This document shows, in pieces, positions 47,657 to 56,998 of a stretch of DNA of 64,000 bases. Below the pieces are notes generated by a model, which saw only the letters and a program-made list of their open reading frames with translations, was not told the DNA's origin and ran no database searches. The first letter of the stretch is position 1. Each line of letters opens with the position of its first letter. Origin of the DNA: Acidaminococcaceae bacterium (GTDB lineage: Bacteria > Bacillota > Negativicutes > Acidaminococcales > Acidaminococcaceae). A program made the translations under genes and the position numbers. The stretch is taken from assembly GCA_017405945.1 (NCBI GenBank), contig JAFQZL010000063.1:1-64000 (forward strand). Reading direction: 5' to 3'.

Positions 47657-48487
47657 ATGGATACGAAAAAGAACAAATTTTTGAGTAACAAAGGCTTTGT
47701 CCTTTTCTCCATATTGGCCCTGATAGTTGTGCTTGTGGCTATTTTTGCCCCGGTACTTTCCGGAGGCGTAGATCCCACAGCCGGCAATCTGGCAGATGCC
47801 ATCATGGCGCCGGACGCGAAGCACATTTTCGGGACGGATAAAATGGGCCGGGATATTTTCGCCCGGGTTCTGTATGGCGCCCGTATTTCGTTGGCGTCTA
47901 CCTTTGCTCTGGTGCTGACGGTATTTGTAATCGGTACGGCGTTGGGAGTACTGGCCGGTTATTTTGGCGGCTGGGTAGATGCAGTCATCATGCGTATCGC
48001 GGATATGATGATCGCTTTCCCGGGTCTGGTTCTGGCCATTGCCGTAGCCGGTATGCTGGGAGCCAGCATGCGGAACGCCATCATCGCTATTGCGCTGGTG
48101 ACCTGGCCTAAGTATGCGCGTATGGCCCGCTCCCTGGTGCTGAAAGTCCGCCACACGGATTACGTGTATGCGGCGATTGTTACCGGTTCCAGTACCTGGC
48201 GCATGTTGTGGAAATACATGTTGCCGAATACGATTACAACGCTGGTCATTACGGCAGCGACGGATATCGGCGGTATGATGATGGAGCTTGCAGCTCTGTC
48301 TTTCCTGGGCTTTGGCGCACAGCCGCCTACACCGGAATGGGGCTCCATGCTGAGTGAAGGACGCGATTTTATCCAGTCGGCTCCCTGGCTGATGTTGTAT
48401 CCCGGTCTTGCCATTTTTATTACGGTCGTGATCTTCAATATGCTGGGGGATAATCTCCGGGATATTCTGGATCCTAAAGAAGAGTAA
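47657..48487 (+). CDS. ABC transporter permease (NikC/DppC type)
   Basis: 276-residue permease of the DppC/NikC group. It has the characteristic HIFGTDKMGRDIFARVLYGA block after the first membrane segment and the EAA loop near VLKVRHTDYVYAAIVTGSS. The ribosome site AGGAGG lies within the end of the upstream gene, so translation is coupled. It forms the second half of the channel. Confidence 0.94.
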   Translation: MDTKKNKFLSNKGFVLFSILALIVVLVAIFAPVLSGGVDPTAGNLADAIMAPDAKHIFGTDKMGRDIFARVLYGARISLASTFALVLTVFVIGTALGVLAGYFGGWVDAVIMRIADMMIAFPGLVLAIAVAGMLGASMRNAIIAIALVTWPKYARMARSLVLKVRHTDYVYAAIVTGSSTWRMLWKYMLPNTITTLVITAATDIGGMMMELAALSFLGFGAQPPTPEWGSMLSEGRDFIQSAPWLMLYPGLAIFITVVIFNMLGDNLRDILDPKEE

Positions 48488-48499
48488 GGGGGGAATATC

Positions 48500-49288
48500 A
48501 TGTCACTGTTAGAGATTAAAAATGTAGATATTTCCTATGGCAAGAACCTTACGGTCAAAAACTGCAGCCTGAACCTGGAAAAAGGAGAAATCTGCAGTAT
48601 CGTCGGTGAGTCCGGCAGCGGCAAGACCACCGTGATCCGCGCGGTCATGGGACTGCTGCCCGGTGCGGGCAGAGTTTCCGCCGGTGACATTACCTACGAC
48701 GGAATTGATTTATTGAAGCTGACACACAAAGAGTGGCGTAAGCTGCGAGGTCATGATGTGTCCATGATTTTCCAGGACAGCGGCGCCATGATGAACCAGA
48801 CCCGCTTGATCGGCGACAGCTATGTAGAATATATCATGACTCATGAGGATATTTCCAGGAAAGATGCCTGGGCAAAGGGTGTGGAAATGATTGAGCGGAT
48901 GCGTCTGCCGGACGGAGACCGTGTGATGCGTTCCTATCCGTTCCAGCTCTCCGGCGGTCAGCGTCAGCGCGTGGGCATTGCCATGGGCATGACCTACCAG
49001 CCCAAGCTGTTGCTGGCCGATGAACCTACTTCGGCCCTTGACGTGACGACCCAGGCGCAGATTGTCCGGCAGTTTATGGAGCTTCGGGACGAATACGGTA
49101 CCAGTATTATCATTGTAACCCATAATCTGGGTGTTGCGGCCTATATGGGAGACAAAATCGTGGTTATGAAACGCGGCGAGGTTGTAGATCAGGGTGAACG
49201 GGGGTATATACTCCACCAGTCCACCAATCCGTATACCAAGCTGCTGCTGGATGCGGTACCGACGTTAGGAGGTAAGCGCTATGTTTGA
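48500..49288 (+). CDS. ABC transporter ATPase (NikD/DppD type)
   Basis: 262-residue ATPase with Walker A GESGSGKTT (about residues 35-43), the signature LSGGQRQRVGIAMG, Walker B LLLADEPTSALD and the switch histidine in VTHNLG. It drives import together with the next ATPase. It is shorter than most DppD proteins and lacks the long C-terminal oligopeptide-binding extension. The end overlaps the next start by eight bases. Confidence 0.94.
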   Translation: MSLLEIKNVDISYGKNLTVKNCSLNLEKGEICSIVGESGSGKTTVIRAVMGLLPGAGRVSAGDITYDGIDLLKLTHKEWRKLRGHDVSMIFQDSGAMMNQTRLIGDSYVEYIMTHEDISRKDAWAKGVEMIERMRLPDGDRVMRSYPFQLSGGQRQRVGIAMGMTYQPKLLLADEPTSALDVTTQAQIVRQFMELRDEYGTSIIIVTHNLGVAAYMGDKIVVMKRGEVVDQGERGYILHQSTNPYTKLLLDAVPTLGGKRYV

Positions 49289-50243
49289 TGAAAAAGATCT
49301 GCTGATTGACGCGCGTCATGTGACCCGCCGTTTTCCGACCAACGACGGCCGCCTGCTTACCGCCTGTGATGATATCAATTTGAAGTTTTATAAAGGAAAG
49401 ACCTTGGGCCTGGTCGGCGAGTCCGGCTGCGGCAAGAGTACTTTCATGCGTTTCCTGGTATGGCTTGATTACCCGACGGAAGGCGAAATCTTCTTCCATG
49501 GGAAAGATATCACAAAGATGAAAGGCGCGGAGCTGCACGAGAACCGCCAGCATATCCAGATGGTGTTCCAGGATCCTTCCACATCGTTTAATCCCAAGAT
49601 GAAGATCAAGGAGATCGTCTGCGAGCCACTGCTGAACTTTAATCGCATTAAACCGTCTGAAATGGACGCGAAAGCGCGGGAATTGCTGGAACTGGTAGAG
49701 CTTCCCGGCGATTTTGCGGACCGGTTCCCCCATAACATGTCCGGCGGTCAGCGGCAGCGCGTGGCCATCGCCCGTGCAATTGCCCTGGAACCGGAGTTCA
49801 TCGTTATGGATGAAGCCACCAGTGCGTTGGACGTTTCCGTACAGAAAACGGTGATTGAACTTATAACCCGTCTGCAGCGGGAGAAGAACATTGCCATCGG
49901 CTTTATCTGCCATGACCTTGGACTGATTGAATCCTTTGCCCATCAGGTGGCGGTCATGTACCTTGGCAACATCGTAGAGGTCATGCCGGGCGAAGGTTTG
50001 TCTGATGTGTGTTGCCATCCGTATTCAAGGGCGTTGCTGAACTCTGTCTTTGATACCAAGATGGACTTTACCAAGAAGATTGAGAATATCAAGGGCGAAC
50101 CGCCCAGTCCGCTGGACCTGCCGCCTGGATGTCCTTTCAGCAATCGTTGCCCGCACTGCACGGAACGCTGCGAGCACGAAAAGCCGAAGCTGGTTGAACT
50201 GACGCCGGGCCATGAGGTGGCCTGCCACCGGTTTTCCAAATAA
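49281..50243 (+). CDS. ABC transporter ATPase (NikE/DppF type) with C-terminal Cys motif
   Basis: 320 residues. Walker A GESGCGKST, signature MSGGQRQRVAIARA, Walker B FIVMDEATSALD. The C-terminal oligopeptide/dipeptide transporter extension contains PPGCPFSNRCPHCTERC, a four-Cys motif common in DppD/DppF proteins and reported in relatives to bind an Fe-S cluster. It completes the importer. A terminator follows at 50283. Confidence 0.93.
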   Translation: MFDEKDLLIDARHVTRRFPTNDGRLLTACDDINLKFYKGKTLGLVGESGCGKSTFMRFLVWLDYPTEGEIFFHGKDITKMKGAELHENRQHIQMVFQDPSTSFNPKMKIKEIVCEPLLNFNRIKPSEMDAKARELLELVELPGDFADRFPHNMSGGQRQRVAIARAIALEPEFIVMDEATSALDVSVQKTVIELITRLQREKNIAIGFICHDLGLIESFAHQVAVMYLGNIVEVMPGEGLSDVCCHPYSRALLNSVFDTKMDFTKKIENIKGEPPSPLDLPPGCPFSNRCPHCTERCEHEKPKLVELTPGHEVACHRFSK

Positions 50244-50282
50244 GAGGGCAGACTGCAGTGACGTTCTATAACGAGTAACGTA

Positions 50283-50318
50283 ACACAGGCGCTGTACAAC
50301 CGATGGCGCCTGTGTTTC
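50283..50318 (+). terminator. Rho-independent terminator of the ABC importer operon
   Basis: ACACAGGCGC (50283-50292) pairs perfectly with 50306-50315 around a 13-base loop and is followed by TTTC. The T run is short. The rest of the 400-base gap holds the operator and leader of the P-type ATPase. Confidence 0.7.
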
Positions 50319-50496
50319 GGAATAAAGGCACAAGTAAAGAGTGATTTAAAAGATAATCATAGAAAATATTATAATAGATATAGCTATGAAAACACATCTT
50401 CGTTTCACACTATTAGCTGAAAAAACGGGAAATGCTGTAACATTTGAAACAGTTAGAACTAATAGATGTGAAAAAGATGTGAAATGATGATTATTA

Positions 50497-50526
50497 ACAT
50501 ATGAACACTTGCTCATATGTTATAAT
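50497..50526 (+). promoter_or_regulatory. ArsR/SmtB-type operator overlapping a TATAAT promoter
   Basis: ACATATGAACA-CT-TGCTCATATGT (50497-50520) is a 24-base inverted repeat with one mismatched pair. It closely follows the ATATGAACA...TTCATAT pattern of ArsR/SmtB-family metal repressors (CzrA, NmtR, SmtB). A perfect TATAAT follows at 50521-50526, so repressor binding would block RNA polymerase. It lies about 120 bases before the metal-exporting ATPase gene. Confidence 0.75.
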
Positions 50527-50560
50527 ATAAACAGGAAATACAAACTTATTATTAAACCTT

Positions 50561-50614
50561 ATCCCGAAAGGGATATCAGGGACGGGGAATTATGAAGAAC
50601 GGTTCCCCAGTCCC
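50561..50614 (+). other. Two hairpins in the 5' leader of the P-type ATPase
   Basis: ATCCC-GAAA-GGGAT (50561-50574) is a perfect stem with a GNRA tetraloop. GGGACGGGGAA (50579-50589) pairs with TTCCCCAGTCCC (50603-50614) with one bulged base. They lie between the promoter and the ribosome site and may protect or regulate the mRNA. Confidence 0.5.
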
Positions 50615-50645
50615 GGGGCTCAGGCGCAAGGAAAGGTGAATTAAA

Positions 50646-53600
50646 ATGGCAAAAGAAATCAGAGATCTGGAAGACGTCCGCAGCAGTGCGGAAGATGCTG
50701 CAGTACGTACCTTTGCAAAAGGGAGCGGCGTGATGCAGCATGTGAATGCAGTGGAGGAAAACGCAGTAAATGGAATCGTAGAGCAGCATGCTCACGAACA
50801 CGTACATGACCATGACCATGTACCGGCTCATTCTCACGGAGAGGGGCTGACTCATGATCATGAACACAATCACGATCACGACCATGACCACGACCATGAC
50901 CATGGACACGACCATGACCACGGACACGACCACGGCCACGGACATGACCACGACCACGGACACGACCACGACCACGACCATGGACACGACCATGACCATG
51001 GGCACGACCATGACCATGGACACGACCACGACCACGGACATGACCACGACCATGGGCACGATCACGGAAGCTGCGGCTGCGACGATTGCGCAACACACGA
51101 TCACAGCGAGCACGAACTGGTGCACCACAACGCGACCTATACCCACGCAGTGCACCTGGCCGGTCATCCGGACAACTGCGAGTGCGCCGCCTGCAACTCC
51201 CATGAAGAGTATTGCGATTTCTGCGGCGAAAGCCTGGCACACTGCAAATGCCGTATGCCGGACGCCGACGATGTAAAACGGGTTTACAGCCTGATCAATC
51301 TGGACTGCCCCATCTGTGCGGCAAAGATTGAACATAAAGTGAAATCCCTGCCGGGGGTTTCCTATGCGGCAGTCAGCTTCGGCACCAAACAGCTCCGTGT
51401 TTCCGCTAAGAATCCGGACGCCATGCTGCCGATATTCCAGGAGATCTGCCGTTCGTTCCTGTCCTACGTAACTGTAGTACCCAGGGAAGAAGGACCGGGA
51501 CAGTCCGATAAATTTCGTACCTACAACGTGGCCGGACTGGACTGTGCGGCCTGCTCCATCAAAGTGCAGGACGCCATTGCCGCCATTCCCGGTGTAAAGA
51601 TGGCCACCCTGGTTTATGAAACCGGCCAGCTGCGAGTTACCGCCGATAACTATGACGACCTGCTGGGCAAAATGCAGGCTGCTGCGGAAAAAGCCGAAGA
51701 CGGTGTAACCATTACCGAACGGGTCCGTGCCTCTGCCCAGAAAAAATACCGTACATATAAGGTGGAAGGACTGGACTGCGCGGCCTGCTCCGTAAAAGTA
51801 CAGGACGCCATCGCCGCCCTGCCGATTGTAGACGAAGCCATACTGGTCTATGAAACCGGCCAGCTCCGGGTCAGCGCCCGCAGCTATGACGGCCTTCTGC
51901 CCCAGATGCAGGCGGCAGCCGATAAAGCGGAAGAGGGCGTGACCATTTCCGAAAAAGAACAGTTCGGCACCGCCAAATTCCGCACCTATGACGTACAGGG
52001 GCTGGACTGCGCGGCCTGCGCAACCAAGGTGGAAGACGCCATCAAAGCCATGCCGGAAGTGGAGGATGCCGTGCTGGTGTATTCCACCGGCCAGCTCCGG
52101 GTCACCGCCCGGAGTTACGACGGCCTCACCGCCAAACTGCAGGCTGTTACCGACAAGGTGGAAGACGGCGTGACCATTGTGGAACGGGCGGACAACGCGC
52201 CGGTTCCGGAACGCAAAAAGGAAAAGAAATCCTTCCTCAGCGAAAACGCAAGGGAACTGGCTGAACTGGTGGTAGGCGGCGCCATTTTCATTATAACAGA
52301 GTGGTTGGGCCTGGTACCGGAAGAGTACCATATGTATTTCCTGGTTATCGCCTATGTGATCCTTGGCTGGAAAATCGTTCTGACTGCCCTGAAGAACCTG
52401 ACCAAAGGCGAATTCTTTGATGAAAACTTCCTGATGACCGTGGCCACCTTAGGCGCCTTTGCCATTCAGGCATGGGAAGAAGCTGTCGGTGTTATCTTCT
52501 TCTACCGGGTCGGCGAATGGTTCCAGGACCGCGCCGCAGATCGGAGCCGCGACCAGATTATGGACGCGGTGGATATGCGTCCGGAAGTCGTAAACCTGCT
52601 GGTGGGCGATGACGTGAAGGTGATTCCTTCCGCGGAAGCACGGGTCGGCGACATCCTGCTGGTTCGTGTAGGCGACCGTATCCCGCTGGACGGTGTGGTT
52701 GTGGAAGGTGAAAGTCTGCTGGATACATCCCCGGTTACCGGCGAGCCCGTGCCCGTACGCAAAACCTATGGCGACGAAGTACTGTCCGGCTGCGTGAACA
52801 CCTCCGGCATGCTGAAGATCCGCGTGGAAAAAGAACTGCAGGAATCTATGGTCACCAAGATTCTGGACTCTGTGGAAAACGCGGCGGCCAACAAGCCGTA
52901 TATCGACAAATTCATCACCCGTTTCGCACGGGTTTATACTCCTATAGTAGTAGGGCTGGCCATTCTGGTAGCCGTTGTACCGTCCCTGATTACAGGCGAC
53001 TGGCATAAGTGGATCTACACCGCGCTGACCTTCCTGGTTATCAGTTGTCCCTGCGCTCTGGTACTGAGCGTGCCCCTGTCCTTCTTTGCGGGCATCGGCG
53101 CCGGTTCCAAGCTGGGCATCCTGTTTAAGGGCGGCAACGCCATGGAAATGCTGAAAAACGTGGCGGCTGTGGTTATGGATAAGACCGGCACCGTTACCAA
53201 GGGCAACTTCGTGTTGCAGCAGGTCAATCCTGCCGGCGGCGTAAGCGCTGATGAAATCCTCCGGGAGACCGCGGGAATGGAACAGGTTTCCACCCATCCG
53301 ATCGCTGTCAGCATCGTCAACGCGGCCAAGGAAAAGAACCTGGCGCTGCAGCGTCCGGACCGGTTTGAAGAAATCGCCGGCGAAGGTCTGGTAGCCTACT
53401 ACGGAAAAGACGTATTGCTGGCCGGCAACACCCGCCTGATGAACCGTTATAAGATCGACTTCAGCGGTTACCAGGCTGCGGCATACGGCAGTGAAGTGCT
53501 GGTAGCAAAGAACGGGACCTTCCTGGGCAGCCTGTTAATCAACGATACCCTGAAAGACGACGCCAAACAGGCCGTTGCAGATATTACCAAATTGGGCCTG

Positions 53601-54077
53601 ACCACTGTTATGCTCACCGGCGACGCCCGGAGAGAAGCGGAAGCGGTTGCTGCGGAAGCAGGCATTCAGGAAGTCCGGGCAGAACTGTTGCCGCAGGATA
53701 AGCTGAAAGAAATGAACGACCTGCGCAACAAATACGGCGGCGTCATGTTCGTAGGCGACGGTATCAACGACGCGCCTGTACTGGCCGGCGCAGACGTAGG
53801 CGCGGCCATGGGCAGCGGCGCGGACGCAGCTATCGAAGCGGCGGACGTGGTGTTCATGAACTCCGAAATGAGCGCCATCCCTAAAGCCATTGCCATAGCC
53901 AAGGCGGTCAACAATGTGGCCTGGCAGAACGTGGTGTTCGCCCTGGTTGTCAAAGTCATCATCATGGTGGCCGGCCTCTTCGGCTACGCATCCATGTGGG
54001 CTGCGGTATTCGCAGATACCGGCGTATCCGTGCTGTGCGTGCTGAACGCCTGCCGCGTGCTGTATAAAAAGTTCTGA
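50646..54077 (+). CDS. P1B-type metal-exporting ATPase with His-Asp tract and four HMA domains
   Basis: 1143 residues, far longer than the usual 600-800. Residues about 48-142 are an almost pure His-Asp/His-Gly tract, then a Cys/His-rich segment (CGCDDC, CECAAC, CDFCGESLAHCKC). Four heavy-metal-associated domains follow with CPIC at 221 and CAAC at 300, 378 and 455. The ATPase core has the TGEP actuator loop, CPC in a membrane helix (801-803), DKTGT with the phosphorylated Asp845, STHPIA and GDGINDAP. The last helices carry a Lys and a DTG aspartate typical of Zn/Cd/Pb exporters (ZntA/CadA), so Zn2+, Cd2+ and perhaps Co2+ or Ni2+ are the likely substrates. It is placed under an ArsR/SmtB-like operator. 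Confidence 0.95.
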   Translation: MAKEIRDLEDVRSSAEDAAVRTFAKGSGVMQHVNAVEENAVNGIVEQHAHEHVHDHDHVPAHSHGEGLTHDHEHNHDHDHDHDHDHGHDHDHGHDHGHGHDHDHGHDHDHDHGHDHDHGHDHDHGHDHDHGHDHDHGHDHGSCGCDDCATHDHSEHELVHHNATYTHAVHLAGHPDNCECAACNSHEEYCDFCGESLAHCKCRMPDADDVKRVYSLINLDCPICAAKIEHKVKSLPGVSYAAVSFGTKQLRVSAKNPDAMLPIFQEICRSFLSYVTVVPREEGPGQSDKFRTYNVAGLDCAACSIKVQDAIAAIPGVKMATLVYETGQLRVTADNYDDLLGKMQAAAEKAEDGVTITERVRASAQKKYRTYKVEGLDCAACSVKVQDAIAALPIVDEAILVYETGQLRVSARSYDGLLPQMQAAADKAEEGVTISEKEQFGTAKFRTYDVQGLDCAACATKVEDAIKAMPEVEDAVLVYSTGQLRVTARSYDGLTAKLQAVTDKVEDGVTIVERADNAPVPERKKEKKSFLSENARELAELVVGGAIFIITEWLGLVPEEYHMYFLVIAYVILGWKIVLTALKNLTKGEFFDENFLMTVATLGAFAIQAWEEAVGVIFFYRVGEWFQDRAADRSRDQIMDAVDMRPEVVNLLVGDDVKVIPSAEARVGDILLVRVGDRIPLDGVVVEGESLLDTSPVTGEPVPVRKTYGDEVLSGCVNTSGMLKIRVEKELQESMVTKILDSVENAAANKPYIDKFITRFARVYTPIVVGLAILVAVVPSLITGDWHKWIYTALTFLVISCPCALVLSVPLSFFAGIGAGSKLGILFKGGNAMEMLKNVAAVVMDKTGTVTKGNFVLQQVNPAGGVSADEILRETAGMEQVSTHPIAVSIVNAAKEKNLALQRPDRFEEIAGEGLVAYYGKDVLLAGNTRLMNRYKIDFSGYQAAAYGSEVLVAKNGTFLGSLLINDTLKDDAKQAVADITKLGLTTVMLTGDARREAEAVAAEAGIQEVRAELLPQDKLKEMNDLRNKYGGVMFVGDGINDAPVLAGADVGAAMGSGADAAIEAADVVFMNSEMSAIPKAIAIAKAVNNVAWQNVVFALVVKVIIMVAGLFGYASMWAAVFADTGVSVLCVLNACRVLYKKF
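50788..51070 (+). repeat. Hexanucleotide repeat encoding the His-Asp tract
   Basis: A long array of CAC/CAT and GAC/GGA codons (GACCACGACCATGGACAC type units) encodes about 95 residues of alternating His with Asp or Gly. The repetitive DNA should be prone to length variation. It produces long artificial open frames on the other strand. Confidence 0.92.
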
Positions 54078-54097
54078 TCACGAAGTAACGGAAATAG

Positions 54098-54131
54098 CGG
54101 TTGCAGGTAGTAAAAGATATGCCTGCAACCG
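54098..54131 (+). terminator. Probable terminator after the P-type ATPase
   Basis: CGGTTGCAGG (54098-54107) pairs perfectly with 54122-54131. The tail (GTATCCTTT) has only a weak T run, so it may be partial or act as a stabilising hairpin. Confidence 0.6.
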
Positions 54132-54219
54132 GTATCCTTTAACGGAAACATTAAACGCTCTCACGTTTCCCAAAATCAGCGGCGTCTGCTGTATCCGGCA
54201 GACAGAAGGAGGTAAAGCC

Positions 54220-55011
54220 ATGAAAAAAATTCTGTGCTTTGTGTTAGCAATTCTTTGCCTGCTTGCCGTTGCGGGCTGTGGTGGAGGAGCTAAAAAGGCG
54301 GAGGTTCCTGCCCAGAAACAGGCTGCCGCGGAAAAGGTGCTGCGAGTGGGCACCGATGCGGACTATCCACCCTTTGAATATTATCAGGAATCCACCAAGG
54401 CCTTTATCGGTTTTGACGTGGAGCTGGTGCAGGGCGTTGCCAGAGAGATGGGCTATAGCAGGGTGGAGTTCGTGGATCTGGAATTCAACAATCTGCTGCC
54501 GTCCCTGAAGGATGGACAGGTAGATGCGGTAATTTCCTGCATGAATATTACAGAGGAGCGCAAAAAGGCAGCTGATTTCACGGAGCCCTATCTTGTCAGT
54601 TCCAACGTGGTGATTGGTCCCGCGAACGCGAAACCCGGCAGCGTGGACGTCATGAAGGACAAACGCATTGCGGCAGAGATTGGCAGTATCCACGAGAAAC
54701 AGGTTAAAAAGTATTCAAATACTGTCATTGAATGCGGCGGAGCGGAAGAAGCCCTGAAGATGATCGTAGATAAAAAGGCGGACTTTGCTGTTATGGATAA
54801 TTATACGGCGCGCTTTTTCATTACCAATTTTTACAATGGGAAGCTGAACATTGTGGCAACTCTGCCTGACGAATCAGATAACGGGATTGCCATAGCCGTT
54901 GCCAAAGGCAATACGAAACTGCTGTCCCAGCTGAATGAAGGCTTGCAGAAATATCAGGCGCAGGCTTCTTTCCACCAGCTTAAGAACAACTATTTTGGAA
55001 AACTGAAATAA
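54220..55011 (+). CDS. Amino-acid ABC transporter binding lipoprotein, family 3
   Basis: 263 residues. Lipobox AVAGCGGG, then an SBP_bac_3 fold: LRVGTDADYPPFEYYQEST, FIGFDVELVQGVA, DAVISCMNITEERK and the hinge FTEPYLVSSNVV. It binds a polar amino acid in the periplasm (His, Gln, Arg or cystine families look similar). No permease or ATPase genes are adjacent, so it must use a transporter encoded elsewhere. It has an AAGGAGG ribosome site and a strong terminator after it, making it a single-gene unit. Confidence 0.9.
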   Translation: MKKILCFVLAILCLLAVAGCGGGAKKAEVPAQKQAAAEKVLRVGTDADYPPFEYYQESTKAFIGFDVELVQGVAREMGYSRVEFVDLEFNNLLPSLKDGQVDAVISCMNITEERKKAADFTEPYLVSSNVVIGPANAKPGSVDVMKDKRIAAEIGSIHEKQVKKYSNTVIECGGAEEALKMIVDKKADFAVMDNYTARFFITNFYNGKLNIVATLPDESDNGIAIAVAKGNTKLLSQLNEGLQKYQAQASFHQLKNNYFGKLK

Positions 55012-55076
55012 AAAGGAGCCTTGCCCTTTCGCAGTAAAACGCTGGCAAAATTTAACATAACGATCATAAAAAACAA

Positions 55077-55111
55077 CCCGGTACGGTTTTAATCCGTACC
55101 GGGAATTTTTT
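55077..55111 (+). terminator. Rho-independent terminator of the amino-acid binding protein gene
   Basis: CCCGGTACGG (55077-55086) pairs perfectly with 55094-55103 around a 7-base loop and is followed by AATTTTTTT. Confidence 0.9.
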
Positions 55112-55266
55112 TATCTGTAATCCAAAAGCAGAAATCTTAAATTAGAAATAGGAGTTTCTGTTGTTCTGAAATATGTGGTAAAATTATAAACGATAAAGAG
55201 TGGCTTCAAATGAATGATTAACCCGGGTATTTGTTTATATAAAGCAGGAGAGGAAACGGAAAACAC

Positions 55267-56865
55267 ATGAAAGCTATTTGGAAAAAATCTGCAGTAATCG
55301 CACTTGCAGGGCTGCTGGCTTTATCGGTTGCGGGCTGTGGAGACGGAAATAAAAAGGCAGACGGTGGCAAAGATGCTGATACAAAAGATACACTGAAAGT
55401 TGCCGCTTCCAGCTTTGCGGACTCCCTGGAACCTGCTGTTGATTACAACGGCTGGCAGGTTATCCGTTACGGCATCGGAGAAACCCTGGTCAAATTTGAT
55501 AAAAAGATGAACGTTACCCCGTGGCTGGCAGAAAGCTGGAAGATCAGCGACGACAGGCTGACCTGGACTTTCAGGATCAACGACAAGGCTATGTTTTCTA
55601 ACGGCAACAAGGTGACCGGTGATGCAGCAGCCAAATCATTGCTGCGTACGTTAGAAAAATCTCCCCGTGCCAAACGCATGCTCCGGATTGTTTCCATCAA
55701 AGGAGAAGGCCAGAATGTGTTGATCAGAACCGAACGGTCTGTTCCGACCCTTCCGGAAATGTTGGGAGATCCCCTGTTCCTGATAGTTGACACTTCTGCT
55801 ACAGACAGGGATTACGAAAAGATGGGGCCCATTGGCACAGGCCCCTACGTGGTAAAATCCTTTACAAAAGAAAAATGTATATTGGAGCGGAACGAAAAAT
55901 ACTGGAAGGGCAGGGCTTTTTACAGGAATCTGGATGTTTTTGCCATGGGTGATTCCAGGAACCGCGCCATGGCGCTGAAGAAGGGAGAAATCGATGTGGC
56001 TGCGGACATATCTTCCGGCGATTTAGACATGTTTAAAGACACAAAGAAATTCCGTATCAGTGAAATTGCTTCCGTGCGCAGCGTTGTAGCCCGCCTGACC
56101 GTTAAGGAAGACAGACCGTTATCTGACAAACGGGTCCGGGAAGCCCTGGCATCCGCATTAGACCGCCGGGCTTACTGCAAGGTTCTTCTGAAAGACACTT
56201 TTATCTCCGGCGGACCGATGCTGCCGCCGTCTGTTAACTATGGATTTAACGAACTGATAAAATCGGATAAGAACCAGTACAATGTGGGAAGAGCCAGAAA
56301 ATTGCTGGCTGACGCAGGCTGGAAAGATACCAACGGCGATGGCTTTGTTGATAAAAACGGCAAAAATTTGGAACTTGATTGCTGCTTCTGCAGCAACAGG
56401 GCGGAGCTGCCTCTGTTTGCGGAAGCAACCCGCTCTGATGCCAGGCGGGTAGGCATCAAAATCAACCTGAAGAATGTGGATTACACCGAGATTGATAAAA
56501 TTGGCAGGGAAGGTTCCGGTGATTTGTGCATCTCTAATATACTAACTGTTCAGGGCGATCCTGAAGTTTTTATGAACATGTACGTAAAGACCAACGAAAA
56601 CAACAGCAATCCTGGTAACGGAGGCGGATTCAGCAACGCCGGGTATGACGGACTGTCCGATAAATTGGCAGTGGAATTCGATCCGGCCAAACGCTGTGAG
56701 CTGATTATCGGGATGGAAAAAATCGCTTTGGAAGAACTTCCGCTGATTGTTTACGGTTATCCCCGGACCAATATTGTTTCCAAAGCGGAGATTGCCAATG
56801 CTGATATTTATCCCTGTGATTATTACTGGGAAATCAAAGACTGGAAACCGGCAGCGATACAATAA
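55267..56865 (+). CDS. Orphan family 5 substrate-binding lipoprotein (Ni/peptide type)
   Basis: 532 residues. Lipobox SVAGCGDG, then an SBP_bac_5 fold with WTFRINDKAMFSNGNKVTGD, GTGPYVVKSF, a KYWKGRAFYRNLDVFAMGD segment and the ending YYWEIKDWKP. It is clearly paralogous to the gene at 44968, but it has no permeases or ATPases of its own. It may feed the importer at 46714-50243 with a second substrate. It contains an unusual CCFCSN stretch near residue 375. The promoter region is AT-rich. Confidence 0.86.
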   Translation: MKAIWKKSAVIALAGLLALSVAGCGDGNKKADGGKDADTKDTLKVAASSFADSLEPAVDYNGWQVIRYGIGETLVKFDKKMNVTPWLAESWKISDDRLTWTFRINDKAMFSNGNKVTGDAAAKSLLRTLEKSPRAKRMLRIVSIKGEGQNVLIRTERSVPTLPEMLGDPLFLIVDTSATDRDYEKMGPIGTGPYVVKSFTKEKCILERNEKYWKGRAFYRNLDVFAMGDSRNRAMALKKGEIDVAADISSGDLDMFKDTKKFRISEIASVRSVVARLTVKEDRPLSDKRVREALASALDRRAYCKVLLKDTFISGGPMLPPSVNYGFNELIKSDKNQYNVGRARKLLADAGWKDTNGDGFVDKNGKNLELDCCFCSNRAELPLFAEATRSDARRVGIKINLKNVDYTEIDKIGREGSGDLCISNILTVQGDPEVFMNMYVKTNENNSNPGNGGGFSNAGYDGLSDKLAVEFDPAKRCELIIGMEKIALEELPLIVYGYPRTNIVSKAEIANADIYPCDYYWEIKDWKPAAIQ

Positions 56866-56951
56866 TAGTAAAAAAGAGCGAAGCCGGCTGTATACTGACA
56901 TTTAAAGCAAAACAGCGTACTGCTCCTGTTCAGGCAAACCGGTAAAAAATT

Positions 56952-56978
56952 ATCCGGACGGTTATGTGCCGTCCGGAT
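56952..56978 (-). terminator. Terminator of the rubrerythrin gene (also usable rightward)
   Basis: ATCCGGACGG (56952-56961) pairs perfectly with 56969-56978 around a 7-base loop. Read leftward it is followed by AATTTTTTACC, read rightward by a run of A, so the main use is for the leftward rubrerythrin gene. Confidence 0.85.
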
Positions 56979-56998
56979 CTGAAAAAAAGAAAGTATAC

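Noticed and set aside
44968..50243. Firm naming of the ABC operon as nikABCDE
   Set aside because: The binding protein and permeases fit the nickel/dipeptide superfamily, but no ligand-specific residues can be assigned, so substrate remains open.
50559..52331. 590-codon open frame on the minus strand opposite the P-type ATPase
   Set aside because: It arises from the His-Asp hexamer repeat and GC-rich codons; translation is low-complexity (Val/Met-rich) with no domain, and the plus-strand gene is certain.
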